This document shows, one piece after another, positions 1-18,081 of a stretch of DNA of 64,000 nt. The translations under genes were made by a program, and so were the position numbers. This DNA is from Chlorokybus atmophyticus (Eukaryota; Streptophyta; Chlorokybophyceae; Chlorokybales; Chlorokybaceae), in assembly GCA_009103225.1 (NCBI GenBank), contig RHPI01001715.1, positions 162,856-226,855 on the forward strand, given 5' to 3'. Position 1 is the stretch's first letter. Every line of letters starts with the position of its first letter. Under the pieces are notes generated by a model. The model ran no database searches. It worked only from the letters and a program-made list of their open reading frames with translations, and was not told the origin of the DNA.

Positions 1-75
1 GCGACGTCAATGGACATTGTGAGTTCCCTGTGCGTCATGTTAACACACGAGCAAAATGGGTTCCATGATACAGGT

Positions 76-2235
76 CTACTCAGGGGGGGGTGGCTGCGAA
101 GGCCCAGCGCCAGCAGCACCGGTATTGTGTGTGTCAACATCCTCATCATCGTCACTGCTGCTGAGTTCATATACAGGGAAATCGGGGAGCTCTACACCAC
201 GTGGTGGGCGCTGCATAAAAATAAGTTGAAAGCGGCGGCAGAAAGGACACTCAACTTGAGGGTGAGATCCTGTGCGCAGCTTCTTCAAGCACTGACGGCA
301 CAGTGTAGCTCCGCAACATGGCATTGGTAACAACACTTCCACTGGCTTCTGCTCGCAACAGATCCCGCATGTGTTGTCTTCACTGTCTACCACGCGCTTG
401 CCCTTGTAGTCCTGGCGCACATGTTGCTGCATTTCTTCGGTTGTTGCTGCTTCATGCAACAACGGGGCAACTGTGCAGAGGTAGGTACAAAGCTTCTCCC
501 ATAGTGTTTGGTATAGTTGCGGTTGCAGCTGCCTTTTAACATCTCTGCGATTGAGGAGCGATACCTGGCACACCAACCAATGAACACCAAGGTGTTGCAT
601 TTGTTGATAATTGTCATAATTGTAATTGTTCAGTACCTGTCCGTCAAGGTCGATCTCTTTCAACATGTATTTTGCCAAGCTGTCCAACTCCTTTCTGGTG
701 ACTTCCAGTTCCTGCTGGAAGCTCTCGAACTGCACGCCATTGGGTTCAACACGCTCACGAAATCGCCAGTTTGCCGTTTGAAGACGCAGGACGCTTGTCA
801 ACTCTGAGATCTACAACAGAATGTCAGTTGCTGAAAAATCTAACAGTGCAGCAACACACACCTTTTTTTTTTGTGCAGCAATTGTCTGGTTGGCTTCTCC
901 AATCTGGCATTGCAGGCGCGCCAATCTTGCATCATTACGCTCATTGTGTTGCTGCAACTGTGTGGCCCTGCGCTGAACTTCTGTCAGCTGCTTGCGTAAA
1001 CCCACGATGCTTGCTGCGTCTGCGTTTTTGACACTTTCTGTCATTTTAACGTGCTCAGCACGCTCTTCGTGTAATGCACGCTCCAGGTCAGCAGAGCGTT
1101 GTTCTGCAGCAGCATGGCCTGCACGCAGACCATTGATTTCACTGATCATTTTCAACAGCTTTGCAGCGATCTGGGGATCAGGCTGTGTCTGGTTGCGGCG
1201 TAGCTGCTCTGCTTGCTTCAGGTTACGCTCGCGAAGGACTGTGTTCTCGTCAACTAGTTTGAAATCTGCCAACAATGCCATCAGTGGTGTGTGTCAAAAC
1301 AATGCCACAATTTCCCTTACTTTCGTTTTGTAGACGAGCGTTGTTTTGTACTTCACGAGTCAGGTGGCCACTGAAGGTGTCGATAGCAGCACGCATAAGC
1401 TCAGGTGTAAATTGGTGAGTTGGCAACCGCGGCATTGCTTCCCCTGCGTTCATATAATTCACGGATCAGGTGGGAACCTCTGCAACGATGACATTGATCA
1501 CCTGTTTCAGCGTCAGTGACATAAGACGTGGTGGGAGTATCAGGCGCCATAGACAAATTCCTACGGCGCTTAGACGGAGTCACACGAAGACCTGTTGGGA
1601 TACATGCATTCAATGAAACCGTTACTGTCACCACGAAGCAGTCACATACCTGTGGGCACCGTCAAGGCACTGGCATTGGAGTCTTCAATAAGATTAGGAT
1701 CGTATAAGATTTCGACAGGATGCAGAACATCATGCAGCGACGGTGGCAGGGGGGTTGGTTGCTGCAAAGGCCACGTTCCAACAACTGGCATAAAGGCACC
1801 CACAGTAGGATTGAAGTTGTGTCGTGCCACTGCAGCCCGACCCTAAGTGGCAACAAGTACATAGATGATTACAATCCCACATAAGTCCATCCCATGTGCC
1901 ATCATGCAAACAGCAACATGCACTCAAAGTAAATTGACAGTGACATTGCGCATTGTTAAACTCTCAAGCTGTGGAACAGTTTACTATTCAAACATGCACA
2001 ATGCATGCTACCATGCAGGACTCACCAGATCCAACCAGTACTTCAGCAAGTCGTCTTGCTGTTGGCGTGTTAGTGCATTGAAGGCGTCCTTGTGAACACC
2101 GCTAGCAAGGTGAGACCTGAAATTTTGCACTCCCACTCTGGCGATCCAGCCTTTGTGTAGGCCCGTGAGGTTGCAGCCATAGATGCAAGGGACGAAGTAA
2201 TTTTCGAAGGTGGCAACACGCCGAGAACCCGCCAT
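76..2235 (-). CDS. Zinc-finger / coiled-coil / RING-finger protein (six exons, 584 aa)
   Basis: Hand-spliced exons 2235-2026, 1842-1650, 1591-1502, 1443-1321, 1265-862 and 810-76 join in frame to 584 aa. The first exon has a CxxxC followed by HxxxxxH, a possible zinc-binding finger. Residues about 215-340 form an Ala/Gln/Glu/Arg-rich coiled coil. A C-terminal RING (about 488-531) shows CGIC, then PCC, CRQC and CPFC; the usual His is replaced in the PCCGATLCRQC stretch. The tail is acidic with a poly-Pro end. RING proteins are usually E3 ubiquitin ligases, so that role is inferred from the domain only. Two introns are only about 57-58 nt. An acceptor-like CTCAG lies just before the ATG, so a 5' untranslated exon may exist. 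The substrate is unknown. Confidence 0.7.
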
Positions 2236-3299
2236 GGACCTGAGAAAGAAGACGACGCAATGCACAAACGAACAACGCGGCCGCTAAGCTCGACAATCTT
2301 GGCGTCACTGCTGTCCAAGAGCTTGCATGCAACTTGGTTTCCGGGCCGTGGTAGTCATCGATCATATCGCCCGGGCGCGTATGATATCCCATCATACGCA
2401 GGACACATTACGCACGAACCACAGTTTGACTGAATCTCTGTTAACATGTTGCACAGGGAACTCACGATGTCCAGCGACGCCGCGCCATATTACGTCATAT
2501 GACATCATATGCCGGCATATTTCCGCTGTGACAACACATGTTATGATATGGAACGATATGGTGCGATGTCGCATGGCATGTCGTAAGTGTTTGATTGGCA
2601 GAGTTCAGTTAAAATGTGACGGATAACCTCAGTTAATATGACGGAACCGAAAATCATGTTTGATTGACCTGAACTGAAGCGCATTCCACGCAGGATACCA
2701 TATGTGTGATATCCAACATATGCTGTAGAGCATATCGCGACATATGATGTCGTATGCTAGCACATCATACGATATGTGATCAAGTGACGCCTTATGCTGT
2801 GCTGCAATGCCGCGCGTCGCGTATCATTCGGCGAGATTTGTTGTGACTGGGCCGGCCGGCATAGTGCACCCAGACACATCACCGCGCACCACGCACGACG
2901 GCCCAGTTACATACGGCACCCGCGCCTCTCATTGGTTAGGCGTCAATAGGTATCTGCCGTTCGATCTGTCGCCCAATCAGCCGCACCGCTAGTTTGTGTT
3001 GGTCGTGGCTCGACGGTGTATATATATCCTGTATAATATAATTGTCAGGAATATGGTGTTACTACAACAGATATGTCACGTACCATGCATGTAATCTCTA
3101 CCGGGAGCATATGCATTTACGTAGTGCAATTGGTCTGTTTATTATTATGTACTCATTAACATATTGCCTGAACATTACATGTATACAAACATGTGGGGTG
3201 AATTAATACGATATAAATTATAGAATTTATATACACTTATTAAACATGATGGGTATATACCATATTACTACAAGTAATAATACATGTGACTGTGATATC

Positions 3300-3339
3300 G
3301 TTATTATGTACTATGTTTGTATACATAGTACATAATAAC
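3300..3339. repeat. Perfect inverted repeat, 17-bp arms, 6-nt loop
   Basis: The left arm GTTATTATGTACTATGT (3300-3316) is matched exactly by its reverse complement at 3323-3339, with TTGTAT between. It lies in an AT-rich intergenic stretch. It could extrude as a cruciform or fold as a hairpin. No transposase or target duplication is visible. Confidence 0.9.
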
Positions 3340-3720
3340 ATCACAACTCGAAGTGTATACCGCGTGGTAGTATGATAATGCCGTGCATCAATTTCATGCC
3401 AAATCAAGCCCATTTATAGTACGTGCCGCAAGCAACTGCTTATCCACAGCGGTGACCACCGTTTTTACATCAGTAACAACGGGTGATCAACTGATGTGCA
3501 CGCATGAAGGCCGCGGTTAAACCGCTGATCGGCAGCGCAAAGCCGACAGAGGTCAAAGTTGTATCGACGCTAATCGATTAGCGTCAGCCGTGCATCTTTC
3601 ACCGCCAAACAACAGTCGCGACTACCACCTAAGCGCTGCTAATAAACATATTAACACAATAAAACTACATTAATTCATGCGGTCCACTGGCGCAACACTG
3701 GAGGTTTCACGCTTGACACT

Positions 3721-3759
3721 GATGATGGGGCCGGCAAAGCTTTTGCCGACCCCATCATC
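3721..3759. repeat. Near-perfect inverted repeat, 18-bp arms, 3-nt loop
   Basis: The arms GATGATGGGGCCGGCAAA and TTTGCCGACCCCATCATC pair with one mismatch around a GCT spacer. This GC-rich hairpin sits alone in intergenic DNA. Confidence 0.9.
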
Positions 3760-4084
3760 GTGCGCGTCTGGTGTCTGGCGTTTGGCGTCTAGACTTGACG
3801 GTCTACTTCAGCGAAGATGCCTGCCTACCACTGGTCTCAACTCCAAAATTGGCTCTATCGTATACAAGATGCGGCAGCAGGTTTTACTGAGCACTGCATG
3901 CTGCTGCACAGCACGCACATAGCAGGTAGGCTGCGTACTGACAATAATTGGCACTGCCAACTTGGCAGTCACAAGTTGTGCCCAACCATTTATTATTGAC
4001 AACTTGTGATTTTTGCTTGCAAGTGCTGAAGCTTTTATATGTAAATAAGCTTACCTCAATTGACAACACATCGATATAAATCAT

Positions 4085-4337
4085 GCTGCACAGTGCCATG
4101 TAGGTTTTAATTGCATAAAAAGTAATGTATTACGTTACGTGATATCAAGTGCTCTTGTATCTTAATATATGGGGTGCAATAAAGCAATGCACCCTATAGC
4201 TGTTTCGTGCACAGTGCATTGTGCCACGTAGGTTTTGAATGCATAATAATCAATGAATGTTACGTAATATCAAGTGCTTTTGTATTCATATAAATAGGGT
4301 GCAACAAAGCAATGCACCATGTTGCTGTTTCGTTCTA
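4085..4337. repeat. Two-copy diverged tandem repeat, unit about 125 bp
   Basis: Copy 1 (about 4085-4208) and copy 2 (about 4209-4337) share blocks in the same order: CACAGTGC, TAGGTTTT, ATATCAAGTGCT, GGGTGCAA, AAAGCAATGCACC and GCTGTTTCGT. Scattered substitutions and small indels separate them. No coding signal was seen. Confidence 0.75.
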
Positions 4338-4667
4338 TCCAAGCTTCATGCTGTGGAGCTATCTACGTAGCACATGATGATTGGGAAGAATGGATAGAAC
4401 GAAATAGCAATTGATTATCCCCCCTTCCTCCCCCGCCCCCCCNCCATCTCCTCCATGGTAGACATAAAACGTCACGGTATCGCACGCTGTTACAAACACG
4501 ACAGCAGCTACAATCGTTGCCACCGCCGCTGCTACCGTTGCAGCTTTATGCAAAGGACCCCTACAGCTCGAGCTCATTCTATAAAGAGTTTAGTAGGAAG
4601 CCCTAAATATGCAAATGAGAAAGGTTCTTGCTTGCTTCTTTTGCTGTGGTGAATGCTGGCATACGTG

Positions 4668-4701
4668 TGTGCTGGGTACAGTGTACACTGTACCCAGCAC
4701 A
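4668..4701. repeat. Perfect 34-bp palindrome without spacer
   Basis: The half TGTGCTGGGTACAGTGT is followed directly by its exact reverse complement. The symmetry is perfect over 34 bp. It is intergenic, between the RING gene promoter side and the GPI-type protein gene. Confidence 0.9.
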
Positions 4702-4870
4702 TGTGCTGAGTGCTCTATGTAATGTATGTACCAGCGTTGAGTGATGACGCAACAAAAGCATAAAAATATACACAAGCCACTTTTAACAACAATCAGAAAG
4801 AAGCCCTAGCTCAAGGGGGACTGCTCCAAAACTGATTAAACTGAACTTTGGCACTAAGCGTGCGTGCGAA

Positions 4871-5092
4871 CCTCACCCACTCGCATCAATATTGCTCACG
4901 CATCGCTTCTTGTACTACAAGAATAGTAGCGCGCGCACCGCAGGGGGGCCATAGAGAACAAGCGATACACTTCTATAGCCCCCGCAGCTGTGCGCACGCT
5001 TCACCAGCGCCTTGAGTACACAATAGTAGAGCATCACTCACACACCCGCGCACACACAAGAAACAACAACGTGTCACAATGCCACTCAAACC
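4871..5092 (-). pseudogene. Degraded genomic copy of the last exon and intron of the TYW3-TYW2-JmjC gene
   Basis: This stretch aligns along its length with 13997-14222, which holds the final intron and final exon of the fusion gene at 14019-18660. Shared blocks include CCGCAGCTGTGCGCACG, the CCATAGA...GCGATACACTTC block, and the intronic AGAGCATCACTCAC. Small indels break the reading frame, and no long open frame remains. Because the intron is copied too, this is a DNA-level duplication and not a retrocopy. It is about 9 kb from the intact copy and on the same strand. Confidence 0.7.
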
Positions 5093-5478
5093 AGAAAGCC
5101 AGAGCACTTGCGAGCTGGAGGTGTGGCGCTGAAGGCCGCCGCGCCAGTAGCACTGCACAGGTGGTGCTGCCTACCCTCTCCCCCCCTCCCCTGCCTCCAG
5201 CTGCTTGCTTCCCTCAGGGGAGAGTCTCGCTTCCCCAGGTCGTCCCTCTTAGTTCGCATGCAAGTAGTATGTATAGGTCTGTTAACCAACAGACTCTAAC
5301 ACACTGTCACTGGTCTCTCTCTTCGGTGTTCTGAGCTTACGCAAACGATTGCTACTTTGCTGATCACGCAACAAACTTTCCCCAACGTGGGTTCTGGAGG
5401 GGAAACCGACACCACTATAGATTCTATGCATACAATGTAAGCACAAGGATGCACGTCGTCTTCGATGATTGCAATCAA

Positions 5479-8739
<3,261 letters not shown>

Positions 8740-9726
8740 TGGCACGCGCGAGGTCGGCCGCCAGAGCTAAGCGCGACTGACCCCAATGTGTCAAGGAGGC
8801 GGAGTGGGAAGAGTGTGTATCACGTTCAAGCAGAGCGCAGGCTAGTAAATAGTGCCTGAAGAGGAAGGACAGCACGCGCATGCGCGGCTCGCGCATCGCC
8901 GGATGGGTTGCCTTTTACCAGTCTACATCTCTTATGTTTCATTGACGTGCGCCGCTCCGGCACAACGTCACTGCGACCGCTGCCCCAGGCACCCCGCCGC
9001 CCAGAGTCTGGGCCCACCAGAATCAAGAAGTGAAGTGCACTTTGCACTACTGCTGGTCTCCGTGATGGGTCAGCACAGAGAGCGCCGAGCAGCAGGGTAC
9101 CGCATAGTACACCGCACCACACTACGGTACAAGCATGCTGTACCCCTGCCACAGCCTGTAGTACACTGCTGTACTGTTGTACGTTTTGCGCATGGGGTAC
9201 ATCAAGTGTAATCGCACCAGTTACACACTGTGCTTACGTACATTATGACAGTCTACCCTCGCGAATAGAGCACACAGCATATCACGTCACACCCTGTCCT
9301 ACCCATCACGCCCCTGTCCATGACGGCCCATGGATGGGCCCGCTGCTTCCGTCAGTGACGGTCCATCACACGGTAACCCTTCGACTACACTCCATCACGT
9401 TCATCATCAACATGCGCTCTGTCCATGACCCCACTCCGTAATCCGAACACGCTCATTGCGCTTCACGCGCTACAAGTCGTACGTCACACAAGCCGCGTAC
9501 TTGAGATTTCGCTGACAGCCACCGCGCGACATTGCTGTCGTGGTCGGTCCCGCTGTGTGAGAGGGGCCGCGGGAAGTGTCGAACAGACAGACACCTCCCA
9601 CCCATAAACTTGTACATGTGTGCACTGGGAGTCCGGTCGGTAAGTTAGTGAGCAATTGTTGGCGAGCAAGGCCGAGACAGAGCGTCGCAGGCCTAGCTAG
9701 CGGAGAGGGAGACTGCGGCTGCGACG
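8740..9726. promoter_or_regulatory. Divergent intergenic region between the GPI-type and membrane protein genes
   Basis: About 1 kb separates two diverging start codons, so both promoters should lie here. There are short inverted repeats around 9310-9370, such as CCATGACGGCCCATGGATGGGCC and GTCAGTGACGGTCCATCAC. No clear TATA box or telo-box was seen. Confidence 0.4.
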
Positions 9727-11534
9727 ATGGCGGGGAATGGTTCAGTAGAGCACTCCAATGCACCACGCGCAGGCGCCTTGGACATTAGGGTGGAGGCCCC
9801 GGACCGAGACCACACGGTCAGCGTCACCACCCCGGCGAAACTGTCCAACACCACCAGCACCCGTGCCCGACTTCTCCCACCCTCCGTGCCGAGGTCCACG
9901 CCAGGTGAGTCTTGTCACCGGCTTGTTTGAGAGCAATGCATGCACACCAGAGACGCAGTTCAACACCAAGTTGGTGTGACGCAAATGTTGCGAGCGTGAC
10001 ACAAGCTATCGTACGCTTGCAATGGGAACAGAAAGTAACCTAACCTTTATGGTAGTACATGCAGATAGCCTAGGCCTGGAACGTCTGCAGAACGAGCACG
10101 TTACTACCAAGTGTTGTGCCACTCATGTTGCAGTCTCAAGTCACTGGACACTGTATGTAATACACTGTGTACGGATTGAAGGTTGCATATGGAGTGGTTA
10201 GGCTGATTTAATTGACACCACCTTTGATCCAGCACTGGGTTGGCAACTGACGCGTGTATTCAGGCTGTCAGTCATTGTGCAGATGCTAGCTTAGCTTGAA
10301 CACACCTTACTGACACCGCTTTTGGCCTTACCCGTGTATAACGCAGCTGCCCGCACCACTTCTGATAGCTTGGCTGCGTGCAGACAACAGCATACAACTA
10401 GGGCAGCAGCAGCAGCAGCAGCAGCAAGACAACGAGAAAGAGCCTCTGCCTTCTGAGAAGCAGGACAACGAAAAGCAGGAGGAGGGTGGGAAATCATGCT
10501 GCAGCTCGCTGCTGTTGCCCGTGGCGACAAACAACTTCATCCGCGACTTTGCAAGCGTGGACCGCATTACCAGGGCAAACTATCCCCCGGAGGAGGGCGC
10601 CAAGTTCAATCGCGCAGTGAGATGGAGAGCAGGCTTGGGTATCCTGTGCATTCTCATCGCTCTCGGCGCGGGTAGTGCATCTGCGGCTCATCAGTGGTTC
10701 TACAACCGCAATGTCACCGCCATCGACTACGATCTCCCTGCCACGATCAACCCAGACCAGCTGGCTACCAGTGCCGTATGCCCATGCTCGACGCGTAGGC
10801 AGCCTGTCAAGCTGCTCTATGGCACATATGACCAAATCTCCTCCGTCAAGATTAAATCCCACTGCGAGTCGCTGGTCAACACCTCCTCCTCAGTCTCTCT
10901 TGCAACCCTCAGCTTCTGTCAGCAGATGTTCACCGACTTGCAGTCTTACCTCGTTGAGCTCGGGTCCACCCAAGACAAGGGAACGGAGTTGGGCTTGAGC
11001 GTGGTGAATGCCCTCACGCAGTCGCTGTGGGACCCGACGCAGTTACTCACCCTCATCGCAGGGCAGATGGCAGAAGTCATGGTTGGCACGGTGCGAACGA
11101 GCCTCAACGCCCTCACCATCGTGTGGTCCTTCCTCCCACAGGGGACCATCAATCTGCAGCAGACTCAGCCGTTTACAGACTCCCTGAACGACATTGTCAA
11201 TGCCACGAGCTTTGTCACAGGCGCGATCTCTCAGAACTGGCAGCACGGGTACGACAGCGCCTCAGGCACGGCGCTCATCGCATTCGAGCTGCCGCTGTTC
11301 GGCGTTGTGGGGCTCTCATGGGAAGCCTACAGGGATTATATCTGTGCGCCGAGGTTCTGCATCCGCACCCACCCCATCAGCATCCTCTCTGCCATCACCG
11401 ATGCCGGCATTCTGACCAACACCGTGTTCTCAGCAGCGACGGCCGCTGCCTGCGCTCTCCTGGCATGGTTTTTCAAGTGTCCTAGTGACGAGGTCAAGTC
11501 AAGTCAAGTTACAAAGACAGCATCATCACCCTGA
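9727..11534 (+). CDS. Multi-pass membrane protein, unknown family (two exons, 442 aa)
   Basis: Exons 9727-9904 and 10384-11534 join through a phase-1 intron of 479 nt (donor CAG|GTGAGT, acceptor GTGCAG). The N-terminal ~140 residues are soluble, with an octa-Gln run (CAG repeat) and an acidic Lys/Glu/Gln segment. A hydrophobic helix lies at about 142-161. It is followed by a ~190-residue extramembrane region with Asn-X-Thr/Ser sites, then hydrophobic stretches at about 357-372 and 393-424 and a short Ser/Lys tail. Three transmembrane helices are suggested. No family was recognised; a receptor or transporter accessory role would be guesswork. Confidence 0.65.
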
Positions 11535-14018
<2,484 letters not shown>

Positions 14019-17000
14019 TTATCGCCCACGCATCACCTCTTCTAGCACACGCACTGCGCGGCGGCCATAGAACGAGCGATACACTTCCGGCAGTCCCCGC
14101 AGCTGTGCGCACGCCTCGCTCACCAGCGCCAGTGCCTTGCCTGAAAGAGGAGAGCATCACTCACTTACTCACTCACACACCCCACGCACACGGCAACAAC
14201 GAGTTCACGATGCCACACAAACCTGCGGCAACTGGGTCCGCGTTGCCATACAAGTCTTTTCTGGGATACTCTTCGGACGAAAGGTCCCTCCAGAAGACGT
14301 TCACGGAGACGCTCAAGTCCAACGCAACCACGTTGTGCATCCACAAGGGCGGTATGTACAGCGCCTGATGTGGACACTAGGGTCACTCCATATCGTCTCT
14401 TTACAGAATTGGCGTATGTTGTGTTTTACCCTTCCTCACCTGACCAGGTTGGAGCACGCACTCGAACCCTGTCGTTTTTGCGAACAATGGGAACGTTGTT
14501 GGGTCCGGCGTGTCAATGTCGAGCACACGTGAGGACGATCCCTCCATGTACATGAAGGGCTCCTCGCTTGGGGGAAACAAAACCACTCTCTTCGATCCAA
14601 CTACCTGTCAAAGCAATCGAACACGTCAACCAATGACACATGACTCAGTCTGACCCACATGTTGACACAACAGCACGCCACCTGTATGAGCACGTTGGCC
14701 ATCACGTCATAATGTGTCCACAGCCGGCAGCCTTTCGACCCCACTCTCAGCACGCTGGAGAAGAATTTATCTCCCAACATGCCAACAAACCTTCTCACAA
14801 CACTCAACTCCCCCGCCAGATGCGGGAACAGCGCTGCGAAATCCGAGGGCTCTTTGCGTGGGTTCGCATTGATAGACCTCAGGTATAGAAACTCTTTGGC
14901 ACTACTATTATCTGAGGCGCGTGCGATGAAGTCGCAAAAAGGCATGACTTCAAACTTGAAGTTGCGTGTAGTAAAGTCGAGGCAAGGGTCGGTGCAGACG
15001 TGCGCGGAGATGAGCCGATGCGCGTCGGGACAACGCATGAGGTAAGTTGGGGTCCATGTGCGTGAGGCGGGAGCGCAGTCCAGACCCGATATCACCACCG
15101 GACAGCCGGTATCAACCAGTTCCTGCAAAACATGAGACGATATCAGACCTTTCGAATGTCAACCCATGTCAACAATAGTGCTTATGACGGAGAAGAAAAA
15201 GCGTGCTTACTGGCCACCTTCATGGCGCATGCGAGCGCTTCGTCATCACCTTCACAGGTCTGTGAGAGATTCATTTGTTCAACGGCACCCCATCGACGGT
15301 TGTTGTTGTTGTTGTTGTTGTCAATGCTGCTGTGCACGCTGCTGTTGGCAGAGGCTGCGGCGCCGACATGAGGGCAGCAGGCGATGTCCGCCACGACATG
15401 ACGCACGTGCGGAGCATACCTATGTGACAACATGCATCACATTTCATGTACACGCGCACATGCGCACACGCACAAGTGCAAACACACATGCGCACACGCA
15501 CGCGCAGATGTGCATGCATGCAAGCGCGCATAGACAAGCACACATACACACATACACATATTACAGAGTTGGACCTTACCACTTGACTTTCTCCACATGT
15601 GCGAGTGACACCTCCCACGCCAGCCCTTCGCTCTCAGCAATGCTCGCGATGCTCTTCACCACTTCCTGCGCCCACGCCTGCTCGCTCCCTTTGCCGCCGC
15701 GCAGGGTGTCCACATTGCCATGGACGTGCAGGACTCCACCCGAAGCGGGCTTCAAGCACTGCACGGCCGTCCTCCACGCCCTCGCACTCGAAGGCAACAA
15801 CCCCAAACAGACCCTATCCGCAACACCCTGGAAGAGAGTAGTGGTTGTACACAAGTGGACATTGGCAAACATATTGGGATGTGTGCTGGTGTGTCCTACC
15901 TTTGGGGCGGTGAGTGTGTTGTCGCCTTCATATACGGTACATCTATCTGCGTGTACACGATTGATGTGTAGGGCTCGTTTGAGTGCCGTGACGGCATGGG
16001 GGTTCCAATCGCACGCATGCACGTGCTTCGCCCTCCCTTTCACCAGAAACTGCAGCGTGTAGTACCCGATGCCTGCGAATAGGTCCACCACAACCTCCTT
16101 GTCTGGTGTTGATATCGCGCGGCCCATACGCTGGCGCTCGGTCGTGTTGCCAGATGAAAACATGCATCGAGTCACGTCAAAGGCGTATATCACGCCGCCC
16201 TCTTTGTGCTCAACCCAACCGGCAGCATCGGTAGCGACGTGGCCGGGAGCATATAGCATCGATGCTCGGCTGCTGCGGGTATCGTCGGAGGCCACAGACG
16301 CCTGGTGTGAGATACATGTTGGGTGCGAGTATACTTGCAATACACACACGCGCGCACGCACACACGCGCACACGCGCCCCAGCCACTCACCCACACATAA
16401 ACACGCGGACGCACGCACGCGCGCGTGCCCCACCCACTCACAGCCACACACATAAAGACATATACACGTACATGGACACGCACATATGCGCACGTACACG
16501 CAATGTAGCACTTGCATGCGCGCCTGTACACTGGCACATACTCGCACGCCGCCATACGCACGCAGAGAGCAACACTCTCACACAGCTACACACCACACTT
16601 ACCTGTCTGGCAACGCGCGTGACGCTTAGCGCCTTTGCCACAGCCGGCCAGAGCGCTTCAGCCACATCCCCTCTCACCCACATGACATCCGCGAAGGCAT
16701 CCGCTGGCAGCATGGCGATATCACCCCCAAGAATCTCCCACCTCTTCGGCACCTCCAACATCAACCCTTCCAACACATCGATATCAACCCCACACTCGAC
16801 CGATCTCTCTCTCACAGCCGTGCTGAGTCTTTCACACGGCGACAACGTTGCTTTGCCGTTCGCTACGGGCGTGCATTGCATCGAGGCCATGCGGAAGTCA
16901 CGGATGATATCGCTGTGGAGGACGCTGATATCGGTTGTTGCTGCGGCGTCGGTGATGGGGAATGCGACCGTGTCGGTGGCGAAATCCACAAAGGGATGAT

Positions 17001-18049
17001 AGGCGCGGTCGAGCAAGCCGGCGGATTTCAACGCGTCTTTAAGACGCTTGGCTGCTGACTTCGGTGCGATGATGACGGGACGAACAGAGATATCACTCCT
17101 CACCTCCTCCTCCCCGCCTGCCGACAACAAGTCCACACGTCAACGCAGAGGAACTTGATGAGCAACACATCGAACATGCAACACACACATGACAACCAGA
17201 AAACAACCAGACGGAGCAAAGCATCACATCCAACAAATACGCACATGTGCATGCACGCAACACCGTGCCACTCACTCTGCTGGCTGCTGCTGCTTGCCGC
17301 AAACTGGCTCACACGTCTTTCGACCTCCCCAACCCGTCTCAACACCTCCCTCTGTCTATTCTCCACCACACCATACCTCCCCTCCACACCATCGCCCCCA
17401 CCCCCACTCACCACTCCCTTTTCCCCCATGAACATTTCAATGAATGCGGTGTGGAACCGCGCGATGCGTGCGAGGTTGGCCTCCTGCTTGGCGTTGCACT
17501 GGGCGATGAGCCGTGCGACGTACGTGGCTGAAGCAATCACCTCGCCGCGCACGGCGACGGGGGCCTCGAGACGGATGGAACAGCGCACGTTGATCACAAA
17601 ACGACCCTTGACGCAAGTTATGCCTGACAGGGAACACAGCAATAGTGCGAGTGAGAAGAAGTTTGTGTGCATGCATGTGCGTGTGCGTCTGCGTGCGTGT
17701 GCGCACGCGCATGCCTGCGTGGGCGTGGGCGCGGGCGTGGGCGTGCTCGTATGCGTGCATGCGCGTGAGCGGGTGCGTGTGTGCGTGTGAGTGCTCATGT
17801 GCTTGCGTGCGTGCATGTTACAAAACCTCACCGGATTCGCGGTAACCGCACGCGCGTGCGCACTGCACGAGGTCCGAGGCAGTATCAAGGGAATCGCACT
17901 CGGCCGCGAGTATGAACGGCTCGTACTTCAGCGTCGCGTCGTTCTCACCGCCACAAACCGCCTGCAGCGCCTCCCACACGCTGTCCGCGTCCGCACACTC
18001 GTGACTCACGTACAGAAACACGCAACCTTTGGACTTGGAGCTGCTGGTG

Positions 18050-18081
<32 letters not shown>

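Larger units (their letters stand above)
2236..5478. other. 3.2-kb intergenic region rich in palindromes, no intact gene seen
   Basis: No exon chain can be built here. 2480-2800 is dense in ATATG/CATAT palindromes. 3000-3380 is AT-rich with TATA-like runs. The stretch holds three long inverted repeats, a two-copy tandem repeat and a degraded gene fragment, each listed separately. A lone N at 4443 follows a poly-C run and marks an unresolved base. Confidence 0.6.
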
